Origin: Lachnospiraceae bacterium
GTDB lineage: Bacteria; Bacillota; Clostridia; Lachnospirales; Lachnospiraceae
Direction: 5' to 3'
DNA length: 64,000 bases
NCBI GenBank assembly: GCA_022845895.1
Contig: AP025573.1
Coordinates: forward strand, 3,444,501-3,508,500
The notes below the pieces were generated by a model that saw only the letters and a list, made by a program, of their open reading frames with translations, did no database searches and was not told the DNA's origin. Made by a program: the position numbers and the translations under genes. Positions within the stretch are counted from its first letter, which is position 1. Each line of letters starts with the position of its first letter. This document shows positions 7,994-15,908 of the stretch, piece by piece.

Positions 7994-9049
7994 TTATCCA
8001 ACAATTCCGGTTTCATCTGATGCTTTTGAACCCTCATCCAGCATTCCTTCCATAAGAAAGAGATCCGCCACCCAGCCATCCGCCATGCCGCACTGGTTCT
8101 GGAGCGAGGTGAAAATCTGCTTTACTGCCGCATTCAGGTTCTGCTTGTACATGATGACTTGGGCATTGACATTTTTTGACAGTTCATCCACCGCAGCTAT
8201 CTGAATACCTGAACCTGTTCTCTTACATAGCTCCGCCGTCAGTTCTCCGCTCTCTCTGTCACTGCAGATAACGGCATCAGCCATAACTTCCTCCCCGCCG
8301 ACGAGCAGTTCTTCCAGCATAGCCGCGCTTCTTTCCGCATCCTTCCATGGGAGGATGAGAAGGTGGGCCGCCGGTCCGGCCATCTTCCTGTACGCCTGTT
8401 CACGCATACGGATACTGTACGCGTCCTTCAGATTCCATCCAATATAAACAACATCTTCATATCCGCGCCGCCTAAGGGCTTCATACAATGTCTGTACCGC
8501 CAGGCTGTTGTCCAGCGCTACACAATCTGCATAAGGAAGCCCTTTGTCCGTATCGAAGAACACCAGGTTCATGCCGAGGGCACGCAGCCGTTTCAGCTTA
8601 TCCGGATCTGCCGTCATATCATCCAGCCAGACGACTACATTGCGCAGCCCTCTCTTATACAGCCTGTAAAGGCAGCGTTCCAGCTCCTCCGCGCGGGGCT
8701 TTTCCACATAGAGCAGAAGCGCTCCTTCCTCCTGTGCATAATTCTGGAAACGGGCGATAAATTCGGAGAAGAATGGATTCCGGGCCGGGGCTATGAGCAC
8801 GACCATATCCAGTTCGCCTTTATTCCCCACATTGCGAAGCGTAACTCTTGTTCCTCTACCCACCTCGCGCACGACCAGGCCGTCCTTCTCAAGAATCTCA
8901 AGGGATCTGCGTACTGTGACACGGCTTACATGGAGCAGTTCTTCCAGCTCCCGTTCCGGCGGAATCCGGTCGCCATCCTCATAATGCCCCTCGAATATCT
9001 CGTCGCATATTTTATTTTTTACATTCTCATATAAATTTTCACTTGTCAT
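7994..9049 (-). CDS. GntR-type repressor with LacI-like sugar-binding domain
   Basis: A 351-residue regulator. Residues 1-70 are a GntR winged helix (IPPERELEELLHVSRVTVRRSLEIL region). From about residue 80 on is a periplasmic-binding-protein fold as in LacI/GalR (MVVLIAPARNPFFSEFIARF, VVYIGWNL, DAVICSDRESGELTAE), as in AraR. It should bind a sugar-like inducer and release DNA. It is the last gene of the kinase > activase > glycyl radical enzyme operon, 13 bases after the GRE stop. It is the natural ligand for the large palindrome at 13897-13925, whose TTGTATTACAA core looks GntR/AraR-like. The inducer would be the pathway substrate or its phosphate (inference). Confidence 0.87.
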   Translation of the reverse strand: MTSENLYENVKNKICDEIFEGHYEDGDRIPPERELEELLHVSRVTVRRSLEILEKDGLVVREVGRGTRVTLRNVGNKGELDMVVLIAPARNPFFSEFIARFQNYAQEEGALLLYVEKPRAEELERCLYRLYKRGLRNVVVWLDDMTADPDKLKRLRALGMNLVFFDTDKGLPYADCVALDNSLAVQTLYEALRRRGYEDVVYIGWNLKDAYSIRMREQAYRKMAGPAAHLLILPWKDAERSAAMLEELLVGGEEVMADAVICSDRESGELTAELCKRTGSGIQIAAVDELSKNVNAQVIMYKQNLNAAVKQIFTSLQNQCGMADGWVADLFLMEGMLDEGSKASDETGIVG

Positions 9050-9061
9050 AATATCCCTATC

Positions 9062-11446
9062 TTACATGCTTGTGGATTCCATGTCCAGACGTTTGATGAT
9101 ATCCTCCTGAATATCCGGCGACAAGTCCAGGAAGTTGACAAATGTGCCGTGGATCCTCATGATATAGACTCCTCCCGGCGCATACTTCTTCGGATTCTCA
9201 AGCACCTTTCTGAGCATCTCAGGCGTTGTAACATTTACATACAGATAGAACGGTGCTATCCCTTCCTTCTTCGGGTTAAAAAAGAGCGGCGCTATGATCT
9301 TGTTCTTGAACTCGATCCCTTTTTCTTCAAACGACTCCGACCTGAAATAATTCGGATTCACACCGAGGTGGGAGGCGCAGCCTCCATTCATCTTGTCAAA
9401 TGGCAGCTTCATATTGGACAGCATCCTGAATCCGAGACCTGAATGTGCTTCACCGTACAGCGGGTCGATTCCGTAGCCGAGCTGCTCTCTGGCTCTGCGT
9501 CCGTCAGGTGTCGCCCCCACCCAGTATCCATACAACAGATGGGTAGACGGGGAAGCCCAGTCCGCCCGGAAGGGATTGCCGAGGTAATTCTTTCTGGAAG
9601 CCACGAGGTCGCTGACTCTCCCTGCTATTTCTGTAGCTTCATCATCCACTTTTGCAATATTGTTGCCGTATTTCTCTGCCTTGAGCAGATACTGCCGCAT
9701 CTCAGAATCGTGTCTGAAGTCATCCCGGAGCGCTTCCAGCAGCCTGCCTGCATCTTCCGGCCTCTCCTCTAGCAGCTTGTCAATGGCTGCAAAAGAGTCT
9801 GCCACTACGGACAGTCCGTGAATCAGGCACCCGCTGCCGTTATATTTCGTTCCCTGTGCCTTCGTGTCCCTCACATCAATGCCGCTTTCAATCCCGCCCA
9901 TCAGAGAAGACAAGAATGGTACCTGCAGCAGCGAGATTGCTTCCGAAGCGGCATTGGCACACGCGGTCATCTTATCCACATACCGTTCCAGATTCTCGTA
10001 GAATACAGTGCGGATATTCCGTAACAAGTCCTGTTCCGTACTATATCTCTTTTCCTCATTGCTTCTGCCGAATTTCTTACCGGAGATTGTCGAGACGCCG
10101 CCGCTTAAGGACAATTCCAGCACCTTTGCCATATTCAGCCAGCTGTTGGTCGTGTTGCCGTTGTCTTTTCCCATTATGAGCGGTTCCTGGCAGCCTGCCA
10201 CGGAATAGTCCTCCAGATCCTCCGGATCCACCTTGTTCCTGTCTTTTAATATTTCAAACACAGAATCATCATTAAAAAAAGACGGAGTCAGGCAGCCCGG
10301 TGTAAATAAGAATCTTCCAAGACTTGCATACAGTTCATCCGGCGTATTCTTATGCAGCTTCACCGACAGGATAGGCTGAGGCAGGTTCATGTCATAGTAT
10401 GCGTCCAGCAGCGCATAGGATGTTAGATTCGTCATATCTTCCCCGGACAATGACCGTCCGCCGATAATCAGGTTCTGGGAGATGGCCCAGCTTCTGTCTG
10501 CCACGTTGTAAAATACGAGAAGATGCTTCAGCAGCGCCGCCGCCATATCCCGCTTGGTGTCTTCGGCCAGCCGGTACGGTTCAAATATACGATCTGCATT
10601 CCCTACGGAGAACGCGTACGGGTTCGGTGTCTGCTCCAGGCACATCACCTGCCACATGAGCAGGAAGGACTGGATAGCCTCGTAGAGATTGCAGGCGCCA
10701 TGTGCCGGTACTTTTCCAAGCGTCTCTGCCATGAGTGTGAACCGTTCCCTGTCTCTGCCTTCTGACGCTTCGGCTTTCTCCTGCGCCAGCCGGGCATATC
10801 TGCCGGCTATCACGATTACCGCGTCAAGTGCGGTATCCAGCGCCTCATAATACACCCGCTTCTTTTCACACGTCTCCTTCTCCCGCCGCTCCTTTATCTG
10901 CCTCTTGAGCCCATCGACCCCGATTCGCAGTACGGGACGCATATCCGGTATGAGATGTCCCGTCACCTGTTCGATAAAGAATATCGCTTCGCTCGTATTA
11001 TCTCCCGCCTTATCGTATGCACCGCAGAGCGCCCTGGAGAATTCCGTATTCATATTATATTCTTTCAGGTCATCTATGCGTTCCTGCGTTATATCGCCAA
11101 CAGGCTCGATATCCCCAAATACAGCGGCCGGGTCACAGTAGCCGGTAAATGAGTCTACGGAGAATGCCGGATTGATAAGTGCATACGACCTGGCAAACGC
11201 ATCGTCCTGTGTTCCGGCAAACACATGGTAGTCGCTGAGCCAGAGGGGAATCTTTTCTGCAGTCGTGACAAGTGTCCTGGCAATCCGTATGCAGTCCGGC
11301 TCCTCTTTATATTCTCTGTCACACTCCCGCATAATCTCTTTCGCAAGAAACCAGCCTTCCAGATGGTCTGTCGCTCTTTCTTCCTGGAATCTTTTCTTCG
11401 CCAGATCTGTAATCTCACCGGCGCTTAATATCTTTTCAATCTTCAT
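9062..11446 (-). CDS. Glycyl radical enzyme (pyruvate formate-lyase superfamily), substrate unknown
   Basis: A 794-residue GRE. The radical glycine is G767 in YIMRIHGTFVNF, 27 residues from the end; the thiyl cysteine is C419 in VAGCQEPLIMGK, with E421 two residues on as in the dehydratase/lyase branch (GCxEP). True pyruvate formate-lyase has adjacent cysteines, so this is not PFL. Glycerol dehydratase and most relatives read GCVEP; GCQEP is unusual. The ATG at 11446 follows AAGGAG; a GTG at 11473 lacks a ribosome site. Its activase lies immediately upstream and an FGGY sugar kinase before that, so the substrate may be a phosphorylated sugar or polyol made by the kinase (inference). It is oxygen-sensitive and cytosolic. 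Family certain, reaction unknown. Confidence 0.92.
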   Translation of the reverse strand: MKIEKILSAGEITDLAKKRFQEERATDHLEGWFLAKEIMRECDREYKEEPDCIRIARTLVTTAEKIPLWLSDYHVFAGTQDDAFARSYALINPAFSVDSFTGYCDPAAVFGDIEPVGDITQERIDDLKEYNMNTEFSRALCGAYDKAGDNTSEAIFFIEQVTGHLIPDMRPVLRIGVDGLKRQIKERREKETCEKKRVYYEALDTALDAVIVIAGRYARLAQEKAEASEGRDRERFTLMAETLGKVPAHGACNLYEAIQSFLLMWQVMCLEQTPNPYAFSVGNADRIFEPYRLAEDTKRDMAAALLKHLLVFYNVADRSWAISQNLIIGGRSLSGEDMTNLTSYALLDAYYDMNLPQPILSVKLHKNTPDELYASLGRFLFTPGCLTPSFFNDDSVFEILKDRNKVDPEDLEDYSVAGCQEPLIMGKDNGNTTNSWLNMAKVLELSLSGGVSTISGKKFGRSNEEKRYSTEQDLLRNIRTVFYENLERYVDKMTACANAASEAISLLQVPFLSSLMGGIESGIDVRDTKAQGTKYNGSGCLIHGLSVVADSFAAIDKLLEERPEDAGRLLEALRDDFRHDSEMRQYLLKAEKYGNNIAKVDDEATEIAGRVSDLVASRKNYLGNPFRADWASPSTHLLYGYWVGATPDGRRAREQLGYGIDPLYGEAHSGLGFRMLSNMKLPFDKMNGGCASHLGVNPNYFRSESFEEKGIEFKNKIIAPLFFNPKKEGIAPFYLYVNVTTPEMLRKVLENPKKYAPGGVYIMRIHGTFVNFLDLSPDIQEDIIKRLDMESTSM

Positions 11447-11503
11447 ATCCGCTACTCTCCTTATATGAATCACATGATATTCAATACATCTGTGCAGTTC
11501 TGA

Positions 11504-12370
11504 TTATGTTCTTTTATAATGACACCCCAAATCAGCGACTGCTCCCCGGAATTCTTTGAGCACTTCATCCTTCACATATGCATCTGCTGTCATCTTATAT
11601 TCCCATCCGCATTCTTCCCATTTTTTTCTGCCGAACTCGTGGTATGCCAGCACTTCAAATGTCACATTATCTCCTTTGATTTCACTGAAAAACGTGAGGA
11701 AATCTTTCCGGTCGTCCGGGCTGTCGTTCACCCCGCCAATCAGAGGTACGCGCACATGGAGCTTCGGGTGGCGGGCCGCTGCTTCTCTTATGTTGCGCAA
11801 GATTCCTCCACAAGGGACGCCCGTGTACCGTTCATGCTTTCCGGCACTGCAATGCTTGCAGTCTATGATTAGCTCATCAATAAGCGCAAACAGCTCCGGC
11901 AGCCTGTGATGTGTACCGTTCGTTTCAATTGCAGTGTGGATGCCGTGGTCTTTCAACATGTGAAGCACCTCTTTTAGTTCCTTGTACTGCATGGTTGCTT
12001 CTCCGCCGGTAAAGGTCACCCCGCCACCGTCATAAAACATCATTTCATTCGCACATGCCTCACGGAATACTTCTTCCGGCGTCTCTTCTTCGTAAGACAA
12101 GTACATGCCTTTTGTATTGTGTTCTGTGATACACTCTTTCTTTTTGCATGTGTGGCACATATCCCTGTCTACATGTGTCCCCTTAATGGCACCGTGCGGA
12201 CAGACAGCTTCCAATATCCATTCGCTGTCCGCCATGATTACGCCATCCGGCTCCATCCCTTCCGGGTTGGCGCACCACGGGCACTTCATATTGCAGCCCT
12301 GAAGGTGGTACACAAGCCGGTTGCCGCTCCCGTCCTGTGAATAGTTAAAGCCTTTTTGAAAAATCTTCAT
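11504..12370 (-). CDS. Glycyl radical enzyme activase (radical SAM, PflA-like)
   Basis: A 288-residue radical-SAM enzyme that abstracts hydrogen from the GRE glycine. C26, C30 and C33 form the CxxxCxxC motif in LQGCNMKCPWCANPEG; VTFTGGEAT is the SAM-binding GGE motif. An insert holds only C57, C72, C75 and C80 (AVCPHGAI and MCHTCKKKEC), enough for about one extra [4Fe-4S] cluster, whereas many GRE activases carry two ferredoxin-type clusters. The ATG at 12370 follows GGGGATATGTG; a GTG at 12373 is the alternative. It lies 24 bases after the kinase stop and 57 bases before the GRE, so the three are surely co-transcribed. Confidence 0.92.
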   Translation of the reverse strand: MKIFQKGFNYSQDGSGNRLVYHLQGCNMKCPWCANPEGMEPDGVIMADSEWILEAVCPHGAIKGTHVDRDMCHTCKKKECITEHNTKGMYLSYEEETPEEVFREACANEMMFYDGGGVTFTGGEATMQYKELKEVLHMLKDHGIHTAIETNGTHHRLPELFALIDELIIDCKHCSAGKHERYTGVPCGGILRNIREAAARHPKLHVRVPLIGGVNDSPDDRKDFLTFFSEIKGDNVTFEVLAYHEFGRKKWEECGWEYKMTADAYVKDEVLKEFRGAVADLGCHYKRT

Positions 12371-12394
12371 CACATATCCCCGCTGCTACTTCCC

Positions 12395-13879
12395 TTACAT
12401 ATGGAACAAATCTTCGTTATGTCCGTACAACTCTTTGAATATCGCGAACTGTTCTTCGTAGTATTTCTGATTCTCGCGGTTCGGCGTCACGACCGTGTCT
12501 TTCATATGCACGAGCCGGGCACACGCCTCTTCGTAGTCCGCATATTCTCCACAGGCAACTGCCGCTGTTATCGCCGCCCCTATTCCTGCCTGTTCGTTAC
12601 CAACATTCGTATAGATGTCACAGTCGAATATGTCGGCCTGCATCTCCAGGAACAGCCGTCCTCTTGCTCCGCCGCCAGACGCGATTATCTTGCTGTACTT
12701 GATGCCAAGCCCTTTGAATATCTCGATGGATGTGCGCAGGCCGAATACGATCCCTTCCATCGTGCTTCTAATCATATGTTCCCTTCCATGCCGGAGCGTC
12801 ATGCCGAAATAGATCCCTTTGGCACCAGGGTCATTGTATGGCGTCCTCTCTCCGCTCAGATACGGAAGGAATACGAGCCCTTCGCTGCCCGCCGGAGCCT
12901 CTGCCGCCATAGCTGTCATCTCGTCGTACGTATCCATATAGAGAATCTCGTTCATAAGCCATTTCAGCGCAACTCCACCACTTAAGTGGGCTCCCATCAG
13001 CATCCACAGATCTTCCTTCACATGGCAGAACGTGTTCGTGCGGTACGTTTCATCATGCAGCGGTTCGTTAAATGCGCCCGATATCTGGCATGCCGTCCCA
13101 ATATTAGCTGCCAGTGCCCCCGGTCCGATGATGCCGTTGCCCACACCCTGCATCAAGGTATCACCGCCTCCGCAGGCAATCTTTATACCTGGCTTTAGTC
13201 CCGTCACTTCTGCACATTCCTTCGTCACTGTTCCGACCACATCACATGACTCATGGCACTCCGGGAATATTTCCCTGTCTATGCCAAGCCTGTCTATCAG
13301 CTCCCACGCCCATTGGCGCTGCTTCGTGTCAAATATAGCGCCGCTTGAGGCATCTGTCATATCCGTGCCAAATTCCCCGCACATCCGATATCTTATGTAA
13401 TCCTTCGGGAACATGACATAGCGTATCTTCTCATAATTGTCCGGCTCATGCTCTTTCACCCACATAAGGGAAGAGATGAGAAATCCTGTGCTGAGAGAAT
13501 TCAAAGCCACGCTGCGGTACGACTCCTCCCCCACAGAATCGTATATCCTGTGAATCTCATCTTTCGAACGCTGGTCTGCCCATATGATTGCATTACGTAT
13601 GAGGCAGCCTTTCGCGTCTGTCATGACAAGACCATGCATCTGCCCCGAATAGCTGATTCCCTGAATATCTGCCGCTTCTTGGGGGTACCTTTTCACCACG
13701 TCTGCAATCGTCTGCCGTGAAGCCTCCCACAATATCTCCATATCCTGCTCCGCATATTCCGGCCTGCTTTTAATTATGTCGTATCCAACCTGAGAGCTCC
13801 CGACCACATGCCCTTTCGCATCCATGAGCAGTGATTTCACGCTGGACGTCCCAATATCCACACCTAAAAAATAATTCAT
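12395..13879 (-). CDS. Xylulokinase-like FGGY kinase of the GRE operon
   Basis: A 494-residue FGGY kinase, first gene of the operon. The N-terminus reads GVDIGTSSVKSLL; SGQMHGLVM carries the MHG sugar-pocket triad of xylulokinase; CGGGDTLMQGVG holds the catalytic Asp; ASGGGARGRL is the adenosine motif. By motif it belongs with XylB, yet its partners are a GRE and its activase, with no xylose isomerase. The phosphorylated substrate may be a sugar or cyclic polyol handed to the GRE. The ATG follows AAGGAGG, and the promoter and operator lie immediately upstream. Confidence 0.88.
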   Translation of the reverse strand: MNYFLGVDIGTSSVKSLLMDAKGHVVGSSQVGYDIIKSRPEYAEQDMEILWEASRQTIADVVKRYPQEAADIQGISYSGQMHGLVMTDAKGCLIRNAIIWADQRSKDEIHRIYDSVGEESYRSVALNSLSTGFLISSLMWVKEHEPDNYEKIRYVMFPKDYIRYRMCGEFGTDMTDASSGAIFDTKQRQWAWELIDRLGIDREIFPECHESCDVVGTVTKECAEVTGLKPGIKIACGGGDTLMQGVGNGIIGPGALAANIGTACQISGAFNEPLHDETYRTNTFCHVKEDLWMLMGAHLSGGVALKWLMNEILYMDTYDEMTAMAAEAPAGSEGLVFLPYLSGERTPYNDPGAKGIYFGMTLRHGREHMIRSTMEGIVFGLRTSIEIFKGLGIKYSKIIASGGGARGRLFLEMQADIFDCDIYTNVGNEQAGIGAAITAAVACGEYADYEEACARLVHMKDTVVTPNRENQKYYEEQFAIFKELYGHNEDLFHM

Positions 13880-13896
13880 ATGACGTGCACCTCCTT

Positions 13897-13925
13897 ATAT
13901 TGGTATTGTATTACAATACCAATAT
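13897..13925. promoter_or_regulatory. 29-bp perfect palindromic operator of the GRE operon
   Basis: The bases 13897-13910 and 13912-13925 are exact inverted complements around one central base; the inner part reads TTGTATTACAA. It covers the -10 and part of the spacer of the promoter below and ends just before the ribosome site, so binding would block transcription. The operon's own GntR/LacI-hybrid regulator is the likely partner. Confidence 0.7.
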
Positions 13926-13933
13926 TGCGTCAA
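13905..13933 (-). promoter_or_regulatory. Promoter of the kinase-activase-GRE-regulator operon
   Basis: Minus strand: -35 TTGACG (13933-13928), a 17-base spacer and -10 TACAAT (13910-13905), 26 bases upstream of the kinase ATG. It is embedded in the palindrome. Confidence 0.65.
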
Positions 13934-14086
13934 TACTTTATGTACCGATTGTTTCTAAATTAACCATTGAGATAACTGCAATAAACTGTGTTCTTTCATA
14001 CAAACAATGTTATAATATATTAGGAATACTCAATTATCCAGACCCAGGGTAATGACAGGCGAAAAATATTACATTGGAGGTGTACT

Positions 14087-14698
14087 ATGGCACTTGAAAA
14101 TAAATTAGGGATTGATGATTCTGTCGCTCTTGCGCGTGAAGAAGAACGTATCAGCAAAAGGAAAGCCATCGAGCTATTTGAAGAGGGGATACTGGAGACG
14201 CTTGATGCAGGTAAATTTTCCGCACTTCAAGCGATTCATAAATACCTGTTTGAAGATATCTACGACTTTGCCGGTACTATCAGAACCGTGAATATATCAA
14301 AAGGGAATTTTCGATTCGCGCCGTTGATGTATCTAAAGGCCTCTCTAGAAAATATAGACAAGATGCCACAGTCTACCTTTGATGAAATTATTGAAAAATA
14401 TGTAGAGATGAATATCGCGCACCCCTTCAGAGAAGGCAACGGCCGATGCACCCGTATCTGGCTTGATTTGATTTTGAAAGCAGAAATTGGCCAGGTCATC
14501 GACTGGAGCAAAATAGATAAAGAAGATTACCTGATGGCAATGGAGCGAAGCCCAATCAAGGATATCGAAATTAAGCATATTCTGAAAGCAGCACTTACAG
14601 ACGAGATAAACAGCCGCGAAGTATACATGAAAGGAATTGACCACAGCTACTACTATGAAGGATATATGATATTCAAGGCGGAAGAATTAGGAGTTTAG
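14087..14698 (+). CDS. Fic family protein (AMP-transferase fold), class III
   Basis: A 203-residue Fic-domain protein. The catalytic motif HPFREGNGR matches the HxFx(D/E)GNGRxxR consensus of nucleotide-transferring Fic enzymes (usually AMP onto a Ser/Thr/Tyr hydroxyl). The N-terminal part includes HKYLFEDIYDFAGTIRTVNI, typical of Fic. Close to the C-terminus is SYYYEGY, which fits the (S/T)xxxE(G/N) inhibitory motif; at the C-terminus this defines class III Fic proteins, whose glutamate blocks productive ATP binding. No separate antitoxin gene is adjacent. The start follows GGAGGTGTACT. It stands alone, divergent from the GRE operon; the target is unknown. Confidence 0.88.
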   Translation: MALENKLGIDDSVALAREEERISKRKAIELFEEGILETLDAGKFSALQAIHKYLFEDIYDFAGTIRTVNISKGNFRFAPLMYLKASLENIDKMPQSTFDEIIEKYVEMNIAHPFREGNGRCTRIWLDLILKAEIGQVIDWSKIDKEDYLMAMERSPIKDIEIKHILKAALTDEINSREVYMKGIDHSYYYEGYMIFKAEELGV

Positions 14699-14849
14699 TA
14701 AAGTGGACGCCACTGACCAGCAACGTCACACATCCACCCTCGCCCATGCCAGTAAGGTAGATAGCGGGCGGGAAGCCGGGTGGGAGATGCGCAGCCTCGT
14801 ACGCATCGAAGCAGATGCCACCCGGTTCCCCGTCCACAGCTGCTTTACT
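14697..14849. other. Structured intergenic element, possible RNA
   Basis: A 153-base segment between convergent genes folds into a closed multi-arm structure. The ends pair as AGTAAA (14697-14702) with TTTACT (14844-14849), and GTGGACG (14703-14709) with CGTCCAC (14831-14837), with a 6-base bulge. Inside, CCGGGTGG (14776-14783) pairs with CCACCCGG (14818-14825), enclosing GATGCG (14786-14791) with CGCATC (14802-14807). A weaker arm pairs CGCCC with GGGCG (14741-14770 region). It overlaps the Fic stop codon. It may be a structured RNA, a 3'-UTR element for either gene, or a mobile-element relic; the strand is unknown and I do not match it to a known family. Confidence 0.4.
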
Positions 14850-14860
14850 CCCCTCTACTA

Positions 14861-15880
14861 CTATGACACCTGAATCATGACCTTTCCGGTCCTTCTGTAT
14901 TCTGGTTTTGTAAATACATCCGCGATATCATCCAGCGGAACGATATTTGTAATCAGGCTTTCCAAATCGATTGCCTTGGATTCCAGCACCTGGATTGCAC
15001 GTTCGAATGTATATGGATTGATGAACGATGAAGTGACCTTCAGCTCTTTCTTGAATACGTCATCCGGTTTGAGAGGAAGGCTTTCATCTGGCGCCGCCAG
15101 GCCAAAATACATAACGGTCGCACCCTTTCCGGCGAACTTGATGGCATCTTCTTGCGTATGTATGTTGCCGACACATTCGATGACTACATCCACGTTGGCA
15201 CAGTAGTCTGCCAGTACGGCCTGCACATCCTCTTCTATCGGGTTGATCGTCTTTGTCGCACCGAGCTTCACAGCGAGCTCTCTCTTTTCCTCTACAGGCT
15301 CTGACAGGATAACTTTGGATGCCCCGGCATTTTTGGCCAGCTGCATCATGATCATACCTATCGGTCCGCCGCCCATCACAAGCACCGTGTCCCCAGACTT
15401 GATATTACACAGGTCTATTCCGTGCAGACAGCAGGATATCGGTTCCGCCATAGCAGCTTCCATAAAGCTCAGCTCGTCTGAGAATTTGTATACCTGCTTT
15501 TCCCTTATGACGACATATTCGGCAAAGCCTCCGTCTACCGTCGTTCCAAGCCCGATATTGTTCGTGCAGAAATGCTGCATCGCATTCTTGCAGTAATAGC
15601 ATTCGCCACACATGTCGTTCGGGTCGCCGCTTACTCGGTCACCGACCTTCACCGAGGTGACGCCGGCTCCGACTTTCGCTACCACGCCGGAGAACTCATG
15701 TCCCGGAATGAGTGGGGGAGTAACTGCAAAGGAGCCTCCGTCACCGTTGAATATGTGGATATCCGTTCCACACACGCCACAGTATTTCACCTTGATCATG
15801 ACTTCATTGTCTTTCAATTCCTTCTCAGGTACTTCTTCTACTCTCAAATCCTGCTTCCCATAATATACCGCAGCTTTCAT
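14861..15880 (-). CDS. Zinc-dependent medium-chain alcohol/polyol dehydrogenase
   Basis: A 340-residue MDR-family NAD(P)-dependent dehydrogenase. The catalytic zinc region is YCGVCGTDIHIF plus IPGHEFSG; the structural zinc loop is CGECYYCKNAMQHFC; the Rossmann motif is VMGGGPIGM. This set points to sorbitol/threonine-dehydrogenase-like enzymes oxidising a secondary alcohol of a polyol or sugar. The ATG at 15880 follows GGAGGG; a longer frame to 16006 overlaps the ROK gene and is rejected. It follows the ROK regulator by 28 bases and is probably co-transcribed with it. Confidence 0.88.
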   Translation of the reverse strand: MKAAVYYGKQDLRVEEVPEKELKDNEVMIKVKYCGVCGTDIHIFNGDGGSFAVTPPLIPGHEFSGVVAKVGAGVTSVKVGDRVSGDPNDMCGECYYCKNAMQHFCTNNIGLGTTVDGGFAEYVVIREKQVYKFSDELSFMEAAMAEPISCCLHGIDLCNIKSGDTVLVMGGGPIGMIMMQLAKNAGASKVILSEPVEEKRELAVKLGATKTINPIEEDVQAVLADYCANVDVVIECVGNIHTQEDAIKFAGKGATVMYFGLAAPDESLPLKPDDVFKKELKVTSSFINPYTFERAIQVLESKAIDLESLITNIVPLDDIADVFTKPEYRRTGKVMIQVS

Positions 15881-15908
15881 ATCTATAACCCTCCAATAAT
15901 GACTACAT

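Noticed and set aside
9062..11446. Pyruvate formate-lyase
   Set aside because: Pyruvate formate-lyase has two adjacent active-site cysteines; this protein has GCQEP and a sugar-kinase context.
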